NCBI GenBank assembly: GCA_002362175.1 | Contig: DETU01000001.1 | Coordinates: 19,397 to 83,396 of the forward strand | Reading direction: 5' to 3' | DNA: 64,000 nt | Source of the DNA: Ruminococcus sp. UBA3280 | GTDB taxonomy: Bacteria > Bacillota > Clostridia > Oscillospirales > Ruminococcaceae | In this document: in pieces, positions 45,350-53,411 of the stretch | Layout of the letters: every line of letters begins with the position of its first letter | Numbering within the stretch: the stretch's first letter is position 1 | The notes under the pieces: generated by a model | What the model was told of the DNA's origin: nothing | Seen by the model: the letters and a program-made list of their open reading frames with translations, nothing else | Database searches by the model: none | Made by a program: the position numbers and the translations under genes

Positions 45350-48300
45350 CTTGCGAGACCCCTCCTTTTCAGCTGAATTTTCACGCCCTGAAGCTCGTCG
45401 ATTTTGTCGGCGATAATGTCAGTAACGCCCTCGGCAACCGTTTCGCCGTCCAACATAAACTGTGCATTTATAACGATATTATGAGGATTTCCGACGTTTT
45501 CCGTATTAACGGACGGTGAAGTGTAATTATAGGTATTGTTCACGATTTCGGAGGTTGCCGAGGGTTGAAAAAATCCGCCATTCAGACCGAAACTCCGGTT
45601 TTCAAGTGACTTTATTGCCGAAATATCGGCGTTTTCGGGACTTATCCCCGAAATTTTCAGGTCGGGAATTTTCAGGTCGGGGGGAGCAATTTCCAGATTT
45701 TCAAAGGCTTTGAGTGCAGACGTTGCGATGTCGGGAATTTCGTCGTTGAAGCCCACTCCAATGCCCTGGGCAAGATACTTTCCGACGCTGTCACGCATGA
45801 CCGCCGAGGGCGAATGAATGCCGAAAGCACGCTTAAAACCATCGATAATGCCGTTGCCGAAATCCGAAATTTTCTCTTTCAGCCAGTTGCCCATATTCGT
45901 CACGCCGTTCCAGAGACCACGGACGAGATTTTTCCCTGCCTCCGCCATTTTCGAGGGCAGGGACGTTATACCGTCGGTAATTTTTGCGACGAGTTCGGAG
46001 GCAATTTTTCTGCCTTTTTCTTTGAGGTCAGACCCCCAGCCCGTCACTTTTTCAAGTACCTTTCCGAGAAAATTCCCGACTTTTTCGGGTAGTTCGCTGA
46101 AAAATTTTCTGACATTTTCAACAAATTCACTTGCTCCCTGCCTTGCTTTTTCAGGAAATTCCACAACCCATTTTGCTACAGTTCCGATTACAAAACCGAG
46201 TGCCGTCCCGATTTTTTCGGGAAGCTGACCGATAAATTCCATGACCCCCGCAACCATTTCGGCAGCACCCGTCTTCAGATTTTCGAGCATATCGGCGAGC
46301 CACGGGGAAATTATCGCCCAGCCCTCCGCAAGAATTCCGCTCAGCCATTCGGCAGAAGTTGCCCAGAGCTGTGCCAGTCCTTCGAGAATTTCCGCAAGAA
46401 TCGTGGGAATTGCATTGACGATTTCTGTAAAAAGAGTTAACGAAGCCTGTGCGAGCTGTGGGGCTGCCTGCGTGAGAGTTTCGACGACCGCCGTTATAAT
46501 CACGGGAATCTGCTGAAGCAGAGCGTCCAGAATGACGGGAAGTGCCTCGACGATGGCGGAAAAAAGACTTATCGCGGTATCTAAAAGTTGGGTATCAAAC
46601 GATAAAATAGTTTCGATAAGCATTGAAAAAATTTCCGGAAGTGCCTCGGCGACCGCCTCAACGACCGCCGGAAGTCCGTCAACGAGGCATTCAGTTATCT
46701 CGGGAAAAATTTCGGCGAGGGAGTCGGCAAGCTGTGGGATAAGCTGTAAAACTGTATCAATAAGTCGCGGAAACTGTCGGGCAAGAGCCGTTATGACCTG
46801 CGGAAGTGCTTCGACGATTCCCATCAGAAGACACTTTGCCGCTTCCAGCACCTTCGGTACTCCTTTAGTCAGAAAATCCGCTATTTTTCCAACAATTTCA
46901 GATGCGACAACTACCAGTCGGGGAAGATTTTCAAGCACGGCATCGGCAAAAGTCGTAATAATAAGCAGTCCGGAATCAAGCAGTTCGGGCAGACTTTCAA
47001 GCACAGAATCCGTGAACGCCGACACTACCGATAAGCCTGTTTCGGCAACCTTCGGAATACTTTCCGCCAGACTTTCGGCAAGAGTGCAGAAAAGGTCGCA
47101 GGCGAGTGCGGACAAATCGGCGGAAATGCTCAATATACCGTCAATCAGCGATGCTCCGATACTCATGCCGACACTGATTATTTCAGACGCATTTTCACGC
47201 AGACCACCAGCAAACGCCGAAACAATCGACACCGCTTTTTCCGCTATTTTTGGGACATATTCCGCAATTACGCCAACGGCATCGGCAAGAATTCCACCCA
47301 AAGCTCCGGCAAGTCCCTCAAAACCACCCTCATTGAACGCCCTTGTAAGCTGTTCGACATAGCCGGTGGCAGTCCCTACCAAATCTTTAAGTATTCCGTT
47401 GAAAGATTCATAAATAGCAATGCCGAAACCCTCGGAGGCAGACTTAAAGATAGTAATTTTTCCCTCAAGATTGTCGAGCATCGTTTCGGACTGAAGTGCC
47501 GCCGAACCGCTTGCGTCAGCGATGCCGTCGTAAAATTTCTGCACGGTATCGCCCGATGAAGCGACCATTTTGTCGAAAGCCGCTTTGCCCTGAATACCGA
47601 AAATTGTATCTTCGAGGCTTGCCCGTTCCTCGTCCGTAAGGCTGTTGAGAGCCCCGTTGAGTTCGTCGACGACGGTGTTGAAATCCCTCGCTTTTCCGCT
47701 CGAATCGTATGCACTCACGCCGAGTGAGTCGAGGGCTTTTTTGGCGGTATCAGTGGGAGAATAGAGGTCTTTCATTGCGGCGGCGAGGGCGGTGGCGGCG
47801 TTTGAACCGGTTATGTTCTGCTCGGCGAGTCGGAGGAGGGCAACGCCTGCTTCCTTAGACGACTGCCCGTAGGAATCGGCGGTTGCGGAAGTCTGAGAAA
47901 GTGCCGTACCAAGCTGAGAAACGTCGGTCGCGGCGAGGGTTGCCCCCTTCGCGATGAGGTCGGAATAGTAGGCGGAAGCTTCGGTGACATCGGCAAAATT
48001 GCCCGATTCACTGACAAATCCTTTCATCGAACCTGCCGCAAATGAAGCCGCGTCGGCGAGCGAAAGACTGCCCGCTTCGGCAAGGTGCAAAACGTTTTCA
48101 ATCATGCCTATTGATTCTTCCGCTGAATATCCGGACATTGCGAGGATATTCAGTCCTTCGGAAGCCTGCGAGGCTGAAAACGAGGTGGCAGCACCCATCT
48201 CCTTCGCCTTTGCCGAGAGGTTTTCCATGTTTTCGTAAGCCTGTTTTTCCTCTGCCGACATCTCCGAAAACGGTTTTTTCAGAGCCTCGGCGGAGTACCC

Positions 48301-48516
48301 TAAGGTAGCGGCAACCTGCGACATTCCTGCTTCAAAGTCGCGACCTACATTAACCGAAAAGTCGCCAAGTTCCATAACAGCAGACCCTGCCGTAGAAAAT
48401 GCCGATTTAACGGCAGAAAGTCCTTTCTGTGCGATTGTTCCGAGACTTTCGATACCCTGTTCAAAGCCCGATTGGTCAATTGCCGTATCAAATTTAAGAG
48501 TGCCGTCAAACGCCAT
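45346..48516 (-). CDS. Tail tape measure protein
   Basis: The start is ATG 48516 (GGGGGGATTTT upstream). The 1056-residue protein has a TP901-type tape-measure core near the N-terminus (NVGRDFEAGMSQVAATLGYS, then FSASQASEGLNILAMSGYSA). The central 500 residues are long amphipathic helices with recurring LPEL / IPTIL / LPQVI segments, and a KNLVRGLWNGVTNMGNWLK motif is near the end. It sets tail length and guides DNA ejection. It lies between the chaperone genes and Dit, and overlaps Dit by 4 nt. Confidence 0.93.
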   Translation of the reverse strand: MAFDGTLKFDTAIDQSGFEQGIESLGTIAQKGLSAVKSAFSTAGSAVMELGDFSVNVGRDFEAGMSQVAATLGYSAEALKKPFSEMSAEEKQAYENMENLSAKAKEMGAATSFSASQASEGLNILAMSGYSAEESIGMIENVLHLAEAGSLSLADAASFAAGSMKGFVSESGNFADVTEASAYYSDLIAKGATLAATDVSQLGTALSQTSATADSYGQSSKEAGVALLRLAEQNITGSNAATALAAAMKDLYSPTDTAKKALDSLGVSAYDSSGKARDFNTVVDELNGALNSLTDEERASLEDTIFGIQGKAAFDKMVASSGDTVQKFYDGIADASGSAALQSETMLDNLEGKITIFKSASEGFGIAIYESFNGILKDLVGTATGYVEQLTRAFNEGGFEGLAGALGGILADAVGVIAEYVPKIAEKAVSIVSAFAGGLRENASEIISVGMSIGASLIDGILSISADLSALACDLFCTLAESLAESIPKVAETGLSVVSAFTDSVLESLPELLDSGLLIITTFADAVLENLPRLVVVASEIVGKIADFLTKGVPKVLEAAKCLLMGIVEALPQVITALARQFPRLIDTVLQLIPQLADSLAEIFPEITECLVDGLPAVVEAVAEALPEIFSMLIETILSFDTQLLDTAISLFSAIVEALPVILDALLQQIPVIITAVVETLTQAAPQLAQASLTLFTEIVNAIPTILAEILEGLAQLWATSAEWLSGILAEGWAIISPWLADMLENLKTGAAEMVAGVMEFIGQLPEKIGTALGFVIGTVAKWVVEFPEKARQGASEFVENVRKFFSELPEKVGNFLGKVLEKVTGWGSDLKEKGRKIASELVAKITDGITSLPSKMAEAGKNLVRGLWNGVTNMGNWLKEKISDFGNGIIDGFKRAFGIHSPSAVMRDSVGKYLAQGIGVGFNDEIPDIATSALKAFENLEIAPPDLKIPDLKISGISPENADISAIKSLENRSFGLNGGFFQPSATSEIVNNTYNYTSPSVNTENVGNPHNIVINAQFMLDGETVAEGVTDIIADKIDELQGVKIQLKRRGLAR

Positions 48517-48526
48517 AAAATCCCCC

Positions 48527-49099
48527 CTAAATACCGAATATCGCACCAATCATGTCGTCTTCGTATTCAAACGGAATGGCAATCGCCCGTTTTATCCGCA
48601 TGATTCTGCGTCGTTCAGCCTCGTTTTTTATCTGATTTACGTCGGTACTGCGGTAAGCAATACGTTTCTGGCACTGCGAATCGTCGGGAAGTGCCGAAAA
48701 AAGACAGCGGAATTTCCACCAGTGCATATAGTCTGCCGAAAGCAAATCAATGCCGTAATATCGCAGAAAATCGCTGACGATATACCGTGAATCCGTCTTC
48801 CAGTCGAAAACGGGCGGGGCAGGTCTGCCTTCGGAAAAATCGTCATCGGCGGGTGGCTTCGGTTCAAGACTTTCCGCCCTGTAGAAGCCAAAAACTGCCT
48901 CTAAAAGCTCCTGTGTGACGCGTTCCGGCGGACTTCTGAAAAAACGGGTAAGCAATAAAATTTTATCGTCTGAAGAAAGTTCGTTGTCGCCCATCATGTC
49001 GGCAAATTTTATCCACTCCCGAAAGTCCGTGATTACGCGGTATTCACGCCCGTCCGCCGAAATTGTCTCCGGAAATTTTTCGTAAATTATATTAATCAT
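48527..49099 (-). CDS. Gp15 family tail assembly chaperone-like protein
   Basis: The 190-residue protein has the Gp15 pattern: EKFPETISADGREYRVITDF, WIKFADMMG, a central GRPAPPVFDWKTDSRYIVSD, then FLRYYGIDLLSADYMHWWKF. The last strong motif (YMHWWKF) is diagnostic. Together with the gene upstream it fills the position of the paired tail assembly chaperones that coat the tape measure before tube assembly. Start ATG 49099 overlaps the previous gene by 8 nt. Confidence 0.85.
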   Translation of the reverse strand: MINIIYEKFPETISADGREYRVITDFREWIKFADMMGDNELSSDDKILLLTRFFRSPPERVTQELLEAVFGFYRAESLEPKPPADDDFSEGRPAPPVFDWKTDSRYIVSDFLRYYGIDLLSADYMHWWKFRCLFSALPDDSQCQKRIAYRSTDVNQIKNEAERRRIMRIKRAIAIPFEYEDDMIGAIFGI

Positions 49100-49454
49100 T
49101 TATACTTAAAGGATTGTACTTTGCCAGCTTTTCAGCTCTTCTGCGTGCTGAATCGGTGACATAATTTTTAACAAAGCCGAGAAAACTGTAGTAGACTTCA
49201 TCGTAAACTGCCGTATTTTCGGGACACCCTTCAAAAATTTTTTCAGACGTACCCTCCCCGAAAATGCGATTATAAAGTTTTCTGTAAAGATTACAATAAG
49301 CTCTTATTTTTTCGGACTGTCTCATTTCTCCAGAAATTTCGCCTTCTTCAGCCGCCATCGCCTCAAAGGCATTTTCATAACGCTCCATAACGTCAGCGTC
49401 ACCGAGGTCGAGATTCAGCTCACAGCCGTTCACTTTCCATGTTTCAGATTTCAT
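49092..49454 (-). CDS. Phage tail protein (DUF6673-like), tail assembly chaperone position
   Basis: The 120-residue protein, KSETWKVNGCELNLDLGDAD onward, is helical with an ERYENAFEAMA stretch and RAYCNLYRKLYNRIFGE. It lies between the tail tube and Gp15 genes, where the first tail chaperone is expected, and has a GGGGGAAAT before ATG 49454. The DUF assignment is from memory and tentative. No frameshift site to the next gene is evident; the overlap is a simple start/stop. Confidence 0.65.
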   Translation of the reverse strand: MKSETWKVNGCELNLDLGDADVMERYENAFEAMAAEEGEISGEMRQSEKIRAYCNLYRKLYNRIFGEGTSEKIFEGCPENTAVYDEVYYSFLGFVKNYVTDSARRRAEKLAKYNPLSIND

Positions 49455-49959
49455 TGTGATTTCCCCCGTCCGTCAGTGTAATTGTCTGATAATTGTCGTT
49501 GGTCGAGACCTTCACTTCCGTCTTTTCACCCCTTGCCTTCAGACTTCCCGAATACGTGTAAATGTTGATGTTATCGCCCTCAGAGTTCGGAATAACGGCA
49601 TAATCTCGCTTGCAGGCGGTCGCCTCGGGGTCGGAGGTATCGACAATAATAATCGTCCTGACCGCCTCGTCGCCGATAAGTTCGCCGTTAGTTATTTTAA
49701 CAATATCACTCTGAACGGCAAGATTTTTATGCCTGTCAAAAGCGTAATCGTAGGACGGCGAAAAACCGACAACATCGGTCTGCTGAAAAGGCTCGTCAAC
49801 ATACTGACGGCTATATTCTATCGGATTTTTACTATGTGTAAACTGTGTAAATTTCTTCATTCGGTGGTAAGTGACGGAATTTCCCGAATTTTCGGGAACT
49901 CCGTAAAAAGCAAGAATTCTGTGTCTTGCAACAATTTCAGGTTTTGTTAAATCATTCAC
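49444..49959 (-). CDS. Major tail (tube) protein
   Basis: The 171-residue protein has the size, position and beta-rich character of a siphovirus tail tube protein: YRMKKFTQFTHSKNP-like N-terminal loop (KNPIEYSRQYVDEPFQQTDV), DYAFDRHKNLAVQSDIVKI, a TIIIVDTSDPEATACKRD strand pair and a C-terminal TEVKVSTNDNYQTITL. The start is GTG 49959 after GAGGAGG. It precedes the chaperone genes, as in lambda-like tails. Confidence 0.8.
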   Translation of the reverse strand: MNDLTKPEIVARHRILAFYGVPENSGNSVTYHRMKKFTQFTHSKNPIEYSRQYVDEPFQQTDVVGFSPSYDYAFDRHKNLAVQSDIVKITNGELIGDEAVRTIIIVDTSDPEATACKRDYAVIPNSEGDNINIYTYSGSLKARGEKTEVKVSTNDNYQTITLTDGGNHNEI

Positions 49960-49962
49960 AAT

Positions 49963-50385
49963 TTATTCCTCCTCATAAAGCAGACGCATCTGTATCTGAT
50001 AACGGGCGGTGTTCGTGTCCGCATCGAAAGCGTAACCACCCGTGAGTACCTCTATTGAAACGGGATTGCGTGAATCCCCTAAATCTGGCAATATACCGTT
50101 AAAATTCCGTTCAGTTATCCACTCCCCGAAACGCTCGTAAAAGGCGTTGTTCTCGAGGCAGCGGCTTACGTCCTCGCTGTAGAATTCACGGCTCGCAAAC
50201 AAAAAAAGAAACTGTTTCATGCAGCTCCCGTCCGTATATTTTTTGTAGACGGGGTCGCCGGGGACGGTCTCGACCACGTATTCAATCGGCTGATTTCCCA
50301 GAAAATCCACCAGAAAACAGCCGTCCTTCAATCCGGGAAACTTCATGATATAGTCCCGGACGCACTCAATAACCGGCTTTTTCAC
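49963..50385 (-). CDS. Tail terminator/completion-type protein
   Basis: The 140-residue protein has an alpha/beta pattern (VRDYIMKFPGL, CFLVDFLGNQPIEYVVETVP, KQFLFLFASREFYSEDV, then IEVLTGGYAFDADTNTARYQ) that fits tail terminator proteins capping the tube next to the head. The start is GTG 50385, overlapping the previous stop. It sits between the HK97 gp10-like gene and the tube gene, which is the usual place. Assignment rests on context and length. Confidence 0.7.
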   Translation of the reverse strand: MKKPVIECVRDYIMKFPGLKDGCFLVDFLGNQPIEYVVETVPGDPVYKKYTDGSCMKQFLFLFASREFYSEDVSRCLENNAFYERFGEWITERNFNGILPDLGDSRNPVSIEVLTGGYAFDADTNTARYQIQMRLLYEEE

Positions 50386-50705
50386 TCAAAAAATTCCATC
50401 GCTTTCCTCTCGATTTCGCCCTTATGGTCGGCTTTCATTCGCTCGAACCAAAGCCGCCCCCTCTGCCCCTCACCGCTGTTCGTGTAGTACTGCCTCCTCG
50501 CGTAAGGTGCGGTATATTCGACAATTCCCGAACCCACGACAGTCCCCGAAATACCGCTTTTTTTCAGCATACCCGTCTTCATCGGGACGTAAGAATCTGA
50601 AAGTCTTACCGTTTCGCTGTCGATAAATTTCTGACACATTTTAAAGCCCGATTCCGTTTTTTGCCTGAAATTCGGGGCAAAATCAACTCCGGCAAACGTT
50701 ATCAC
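50382..50705 (-). CDS. HK97 gp10-like minor head/tail connection protein
   Basis: The start is GTG 50705, in a GTGATAA overlap with the previous stop and with GGAGGTG upstream. The 107-residue protein contains FRQKTESGFKMCQKFIDSET, SYVPMKTGMLKKSG and VEYTAPYARRQYYTN, typical of gp10-type proteins (the YAPYAxxxxYG pattern). Such proteins act at the head-tail interface. It ends in a basic helical tail (HKGEIERKAMEF). Confidence 0.8.
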   Translation of the reverse strand: MITFAGVDFAPNFRQKTESGFKMCQKFIDSETVRLSDSYVPMKTGMLKKSGISGTVVGSGIVEYTAPYARRQYYTNSGEGQRGRLWFERMKADHKGEIERKAMEFFE

Positions 50706-51040
50706 TCTGCCGTCACCTCCAGATGCCTTACCGCCGGTGAACCGTAGCAAAAATTTTTAACTTTCATTACAGTCATAGCGTTTTCGGGTGGATTTTCTTC
50801 GGCTATAATATCAAAAACTATTTTGTCGCTTACTTTTGGATTGTAATCCGTCAACGAATTTTCGGGAATAAATGCCAGCGTCTCATTTTCCGGACTCCTC
50901 ACACTTCCCTGTGCGTTCTTTATTTCCTGCGATTTAATGTCTTCAACGTAAATATGTTCAATCTTATGACGGATAAATTTCGGTTCACGGTTTTTTACCG
51001 ATTTTTCGTAAACTGTACAGCCGTTCTTGTTTGTAAACAC
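50702..51040 (-). CDS. Phage minor capsid/head-closure protein
   Basis: The 112-residue protein (GCTVYEKSVKNREPKFIRHK onward, then NETLAFIPENSLTDYNPKVS and DKIVFDIIAEENPPE) is beta-rich and has the location and size of a head-closure or minor capsid component between the connector and gp10-like genes. The start is GTG 51040 (GGGGGACT upstream), overlapping the previous stop by 1 nt. The name rests mainly on position. Confidence 0.65.
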   Translation of the reverse strand: MFTNKNGCTVYEKSVKNREPKFIRHKIEHIYVEDIKSQEIKNAQGSVRSPENETLAFIPENSLTDYNPKVSDKIVFDIIAEENPPENAMTVMKVKNFCYGSPAVRHLEVTAE

Positions 51041-51423
51041 TAATAAGTCCCCCTGTAAAGCAACCCCGACCTGCCAAGATAACGACGTACAACGTCATCT
51101 GAAAGTCGGTATAACGCGGAAAAAGTCGAAATCTGTTCTGCCGTACTCTGATAGTCAACGCTGTAACTGCCGATTTTTTCAGACGAAACAGCACCGTTTC
51201 CGGTGGTCTGCAAACCGCCGAATTTCTGGATATTTTCAACAAGTTCGCAACAGCAACGGCTTATATTTTCGGCAAAATTTTCAGGAATACCGTCTTTCAG
51301 CCTGTCAAAAGTCACAGCGTCCATATACTCGGAGGCCTTTAAGGCAAGCACCGGAAAGTCGTTTTCAGAAACCGCACTGCCGCCGAATTTTCCCGAATAA
51401 TAGGCATAATCTGCGTAAATCAT
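51040..51423 (-). CDS. Head-tail connector protein
   Basis: The 127-residue protein has the helical layout of gp6-type connectors: YADYAYYSGKFGG, LALKASEYMDAVTFDRLKDG, NISRCCCELVENIQKFGG, then EQISTFSALYRLSDDVVRRY at the C-terminus. Such dodecameric connectors sit beneath the portal. ATG 51423 overlaps the capsid gene stop (ATGA). Three adjacent cysteines (CCC) are a slight oddity. Confidence 0.75.
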   Translation of the reverse strand: MIYADYAYYSGKFGGSAVSENDFPVLALKASEYMDAVTFDRLKDGIPENFAENISRCCCELVENIQKFGGLQTTGNGAVSSEKIGSYSVDYQSTAEQISTFSALYRLSDDVVRRYLGRSGLLYRGTY

Positions 51424-52514
51424 TTCAGATTTTCACTTTCAACTCTGAGGTAGACAGCACCGTTGATTTTGCCGTCGCTGATGTTCACGATTTCAAGAAT
51501 ATCGCCATATTTTGCCTTTATCTTGGTAGTTCCCGAAACGAGAGAAGTACCGCCGTAATCCGCCGGTGTCATGCCGTAAACCGCCCGTGAAGAAGGGTTG
51601 ATTTTATAAGAAAAAGTTCCGCCGGAAACTCCGTCCGTGACCGTTGCCACCGTTGTACCTGCCGTGTCGCCCTTTGAAAGACCTGCGGAAAGCGTAGAAT
51701 TGGCGTAAACGGCACGTATCGCCGAACTTCTGAGAACCTTATGACCGTAGACGTTTCGCCCCTGAACCGCACACGCTCCGATATACTGACCCGACTGCGA
51801 CAGGTCCTGAATATGAACGTCGACAGCCCACTCCATAGCACGTGTGGCAAAACGCGGGTGACCGGCAATCATGGCAAGATTGGGCGTGCTGTCGTTCCAT
51901 TCCTTGACCAGAAAACCGGCGATTTTTCCCATAGCACCGCTTTCTTTCACGCTGTCGCCGAGTTCGGAAGCGGACGTGAATTCATCGCATTTGAGGACGT
52001 GGGCATAAGCTTCGGGGGTAAGGAGAAGGTAGCGTTTTCCGTCGTCGGGGACGTTCGCCTTTGAAAGCTCCTTGCGGATTTCAACGATATAATCGTAAAT
52101 AGTGTTCTTCGAGAGAGAACCGATGTTCATGACTTCCGCCCCTGAAAGAAGAACCGTTCCGCCGTCGATATCGACCTGTTTCGCCATAGCATAGCCACCG
52201 CTGTCAAGACGGTCGGCAACGAGATTGTCGGGTACATTTTCGGCATCAAATCCGTCAATAAGTTCGTTTATAGCCTTGTCCTTGTCGATTAAAAGGGTAG
52301 TATAGCCGGTATTTCCGTGGGTAACCTGAATACCGTTTGCCCTGTCATAGTCGGAAACGGCAACTTCATCGTCACGCACCGGAATTTTTACCGCCCCTGA
52401 AACCGCACTGCCTTCGTAATCGTTGTTGAAAACGAAACCGTCTGAAAGAACAAGTTCACTGCGGAGTTTGGCAAGGACGAGGTCGGAATATCTTGTTTTT
52501 GATTCGTGCGACAT
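51420..52514 (-). CDS. Major capsid protein with C-terminal Ig-like extension
   Basis: The 364-residue protein is the phage shell subunit. HK97-fold features are suggested by GVFVFNNDYEG-like N-terminal strands (DGFVFNNDYEGSAVSG, KIPVRDDEVAVSDYDR), a long spine helix (NTIYDYIVEIRKELSKANVP), YLLLTPEAYAHVLK and GAMGKIAGFLVKEW. After about residue 275 there is a separate Thr/Ser/Gly-rich beta domain (TVATVTDGVSGGTFSYKI), likely an Ig-like surface decoration. The scaffold gene lies 12 nt upstream. ATG 52514 has AAGGAGG. Confidence 0.88.
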   Translation of the reverse strand: MSHESKTRYSDLVLAKLRSELVLSDGFVFNNDYEGSAVSGAVKIPVRDDEVAVSDYDRANGIQVTHGNTGYTTLLIDKDKAINELIDGFDAENVPDNLVADRLDSGGYAMAKQVDIDGGTVLLSGAEVMNIGSLSKNTIYDYIVEIRKELSKANVPDDGKRYLLLTPEAYAHVLKCDEFTSASELGDSVKESGAMGKIAGFLVKEWNDSTPNLAMIAGHPRFATRAMEWAVDVHIQDLSQSGQYIGACAVQGRNVYGHKVLRSSAIRAVYANSTLSAGLSKGDTAGTTVATVTDGVSGGTFSYKINPSSRAVYGMTPADYGGTSLVSGTTKIKAKYGDILEIVNISDGKINGAVYLRVESENLK

Positions 52515-52526
52515 AATTCAGCCTCC

Positions 52527-52946
52527 TTAATTTTTGTGGAAAAGATGTGGATTTTTCGCATAAAAAGCCTGTTCAACGGCATTTACCGTGCGTGGTGCTT
52601 TGCCTGAAGTTGACGCACTTACACGTTCTTCGGCATCAGGAATAAAAGCGTTACCGTGGTTTTTTCTGAAATCCTTCATAATTTCGTCACCACCGACAAG
52701 CTTGTCGCCCTCAAACTTCAGACCCTTTTTTTCAAGCATATCCGCAACATATTGTTCATAAATATCATCTTTAAGACGTAAATTTTTAACATACTGGGTA
52801 AGCTTTGTGCGGTACTCAAAAGCCTTTCGCTCGCTTTCCGACTTCTCCCACTTTTCCTCAGTATCACGTAATTTTTCGGCAAGTGCTTCATATTCCTCCA
52901 CCGAATAGACCTTTTCTTGCGTCTCTTTTGTTTCTTCTTCCGACAT
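52527..52946 (-). CDS. Phage scaffold (DUF4355-like) protein
   Basis: The start is ATG 52946 (AGGAGACTGAG upstream), not a longer reading from 52997. The 139-residue protein opens with a Glu-rich coiled coil (EETKETQEKVYSVEEYEALA, EKLRDTEEKWEKSESERKAF), a middle YVADMLEKKGLKFEGD and a C-terminal basic end. This is the usual form of capsid scaffolds placed immediately before the major capsid gene. It is shorter than many homologues. Confidence 0.8.
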   Translation of the reverse strand: MSEEETKETQEKVYSVEEYEALAEKLRDTEEKWEKSESERKAFEYRTKLTQYVKNLRLKDDIYEQYVADMLEKKGLKFEGDKLVGGDEIMKDFRKNHGNAFIPDAEERVSASTSGKAPRTVNAVEQAFYAKNPHLFHKN

Positions 52947-52984
52947 TCTCAGTCTCCTTTTCGTTAAAATATCTATAAAATAAA

Positions 52985-53015
52985 GACCACCCCTCACACG
53001 TATGCAAGGGTGGTC
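52985..53015 (-). terminator. Terminator-like hairpin inside the head operon
   Basis: GACCACCC and GGGTGGTC form an 8-bp GC-rich stem followed by a T-rich run on the minus strand. It lies after the MuF toxin/immunity pair and before the scaffold gene, so capsid expression must read through it or start anew. Confidence 0.7.
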
Positions 53016-53127
53016 AATTATAGCGTTATTTCAGGGGAAAAACAACTAAAACAGCTTGTTTTTTCCGAAAAAAATATAAGTGAACTACCCATTGTCTAAA
53101 GCCGGTGGGATTGCGGTTGACACTATT

Positions 53128-53400
53128 TCAAAGTTCCTCCATAGTATATAACTCTTTTATTTTTTTTATTAATACCTCGGGAAAATCTTTTTCCTCTATA
53201 TTTACTGGTTCATAACCTGCTATCGCCCACTTTGTAAGAGTATTAGAAAATGGTATAACGTTAATTCTTGGCAATTTTTCACTTCCGGAAAGTCCGACGT
53301 ACTTACGATATCCTCTAGGATGCTTAAAAGGCTTATCAAGTTCAATTATTGCATAAAATCCACAATCAGAACGATTTTTATCTATTAATACAATTCTCAT
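53128..53400 (-). CDS. Putative immunity protein for the MuF toxin domain
   Basis: ATG 53400 (AAGGTTGG upstream) begins a 90-residue protein: RIVLIDKNRSDCGFYAIIEL, then HPRGYRKYVGLSG, LTKWAIAGYEPVNIEEKDF and a C-terminal helix. I do not recognise a family. It follows the MuF gene by 11 nt and shares its AT-rich 3' composition, unlike the flanking structural genes. Small solitary genes at this place encode immunity proteins in MuF-toxin prophages. A small phage structural protein is the alternative. Confidence 0.55.
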   Translation of the reverse strand: MRIVLIDKNRSDCGFYAIIELDKPFKHPRGYRKYVGLSGSEKLPRINVIPFSNTLTKWAIAGYEPVNIEEKDFPEVLIKKIKELYTMEEL

Positions 53401-53411
53401 AAATACCAACC

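Noticed and set aside
42798..47362. Long plus-strand open frames opposite the tail genes
   Set aside because: They are antisense shadows of the tape measure and tail-associated genes, with Ser/Arg-rich improbable composition and no ribosome binding sites.
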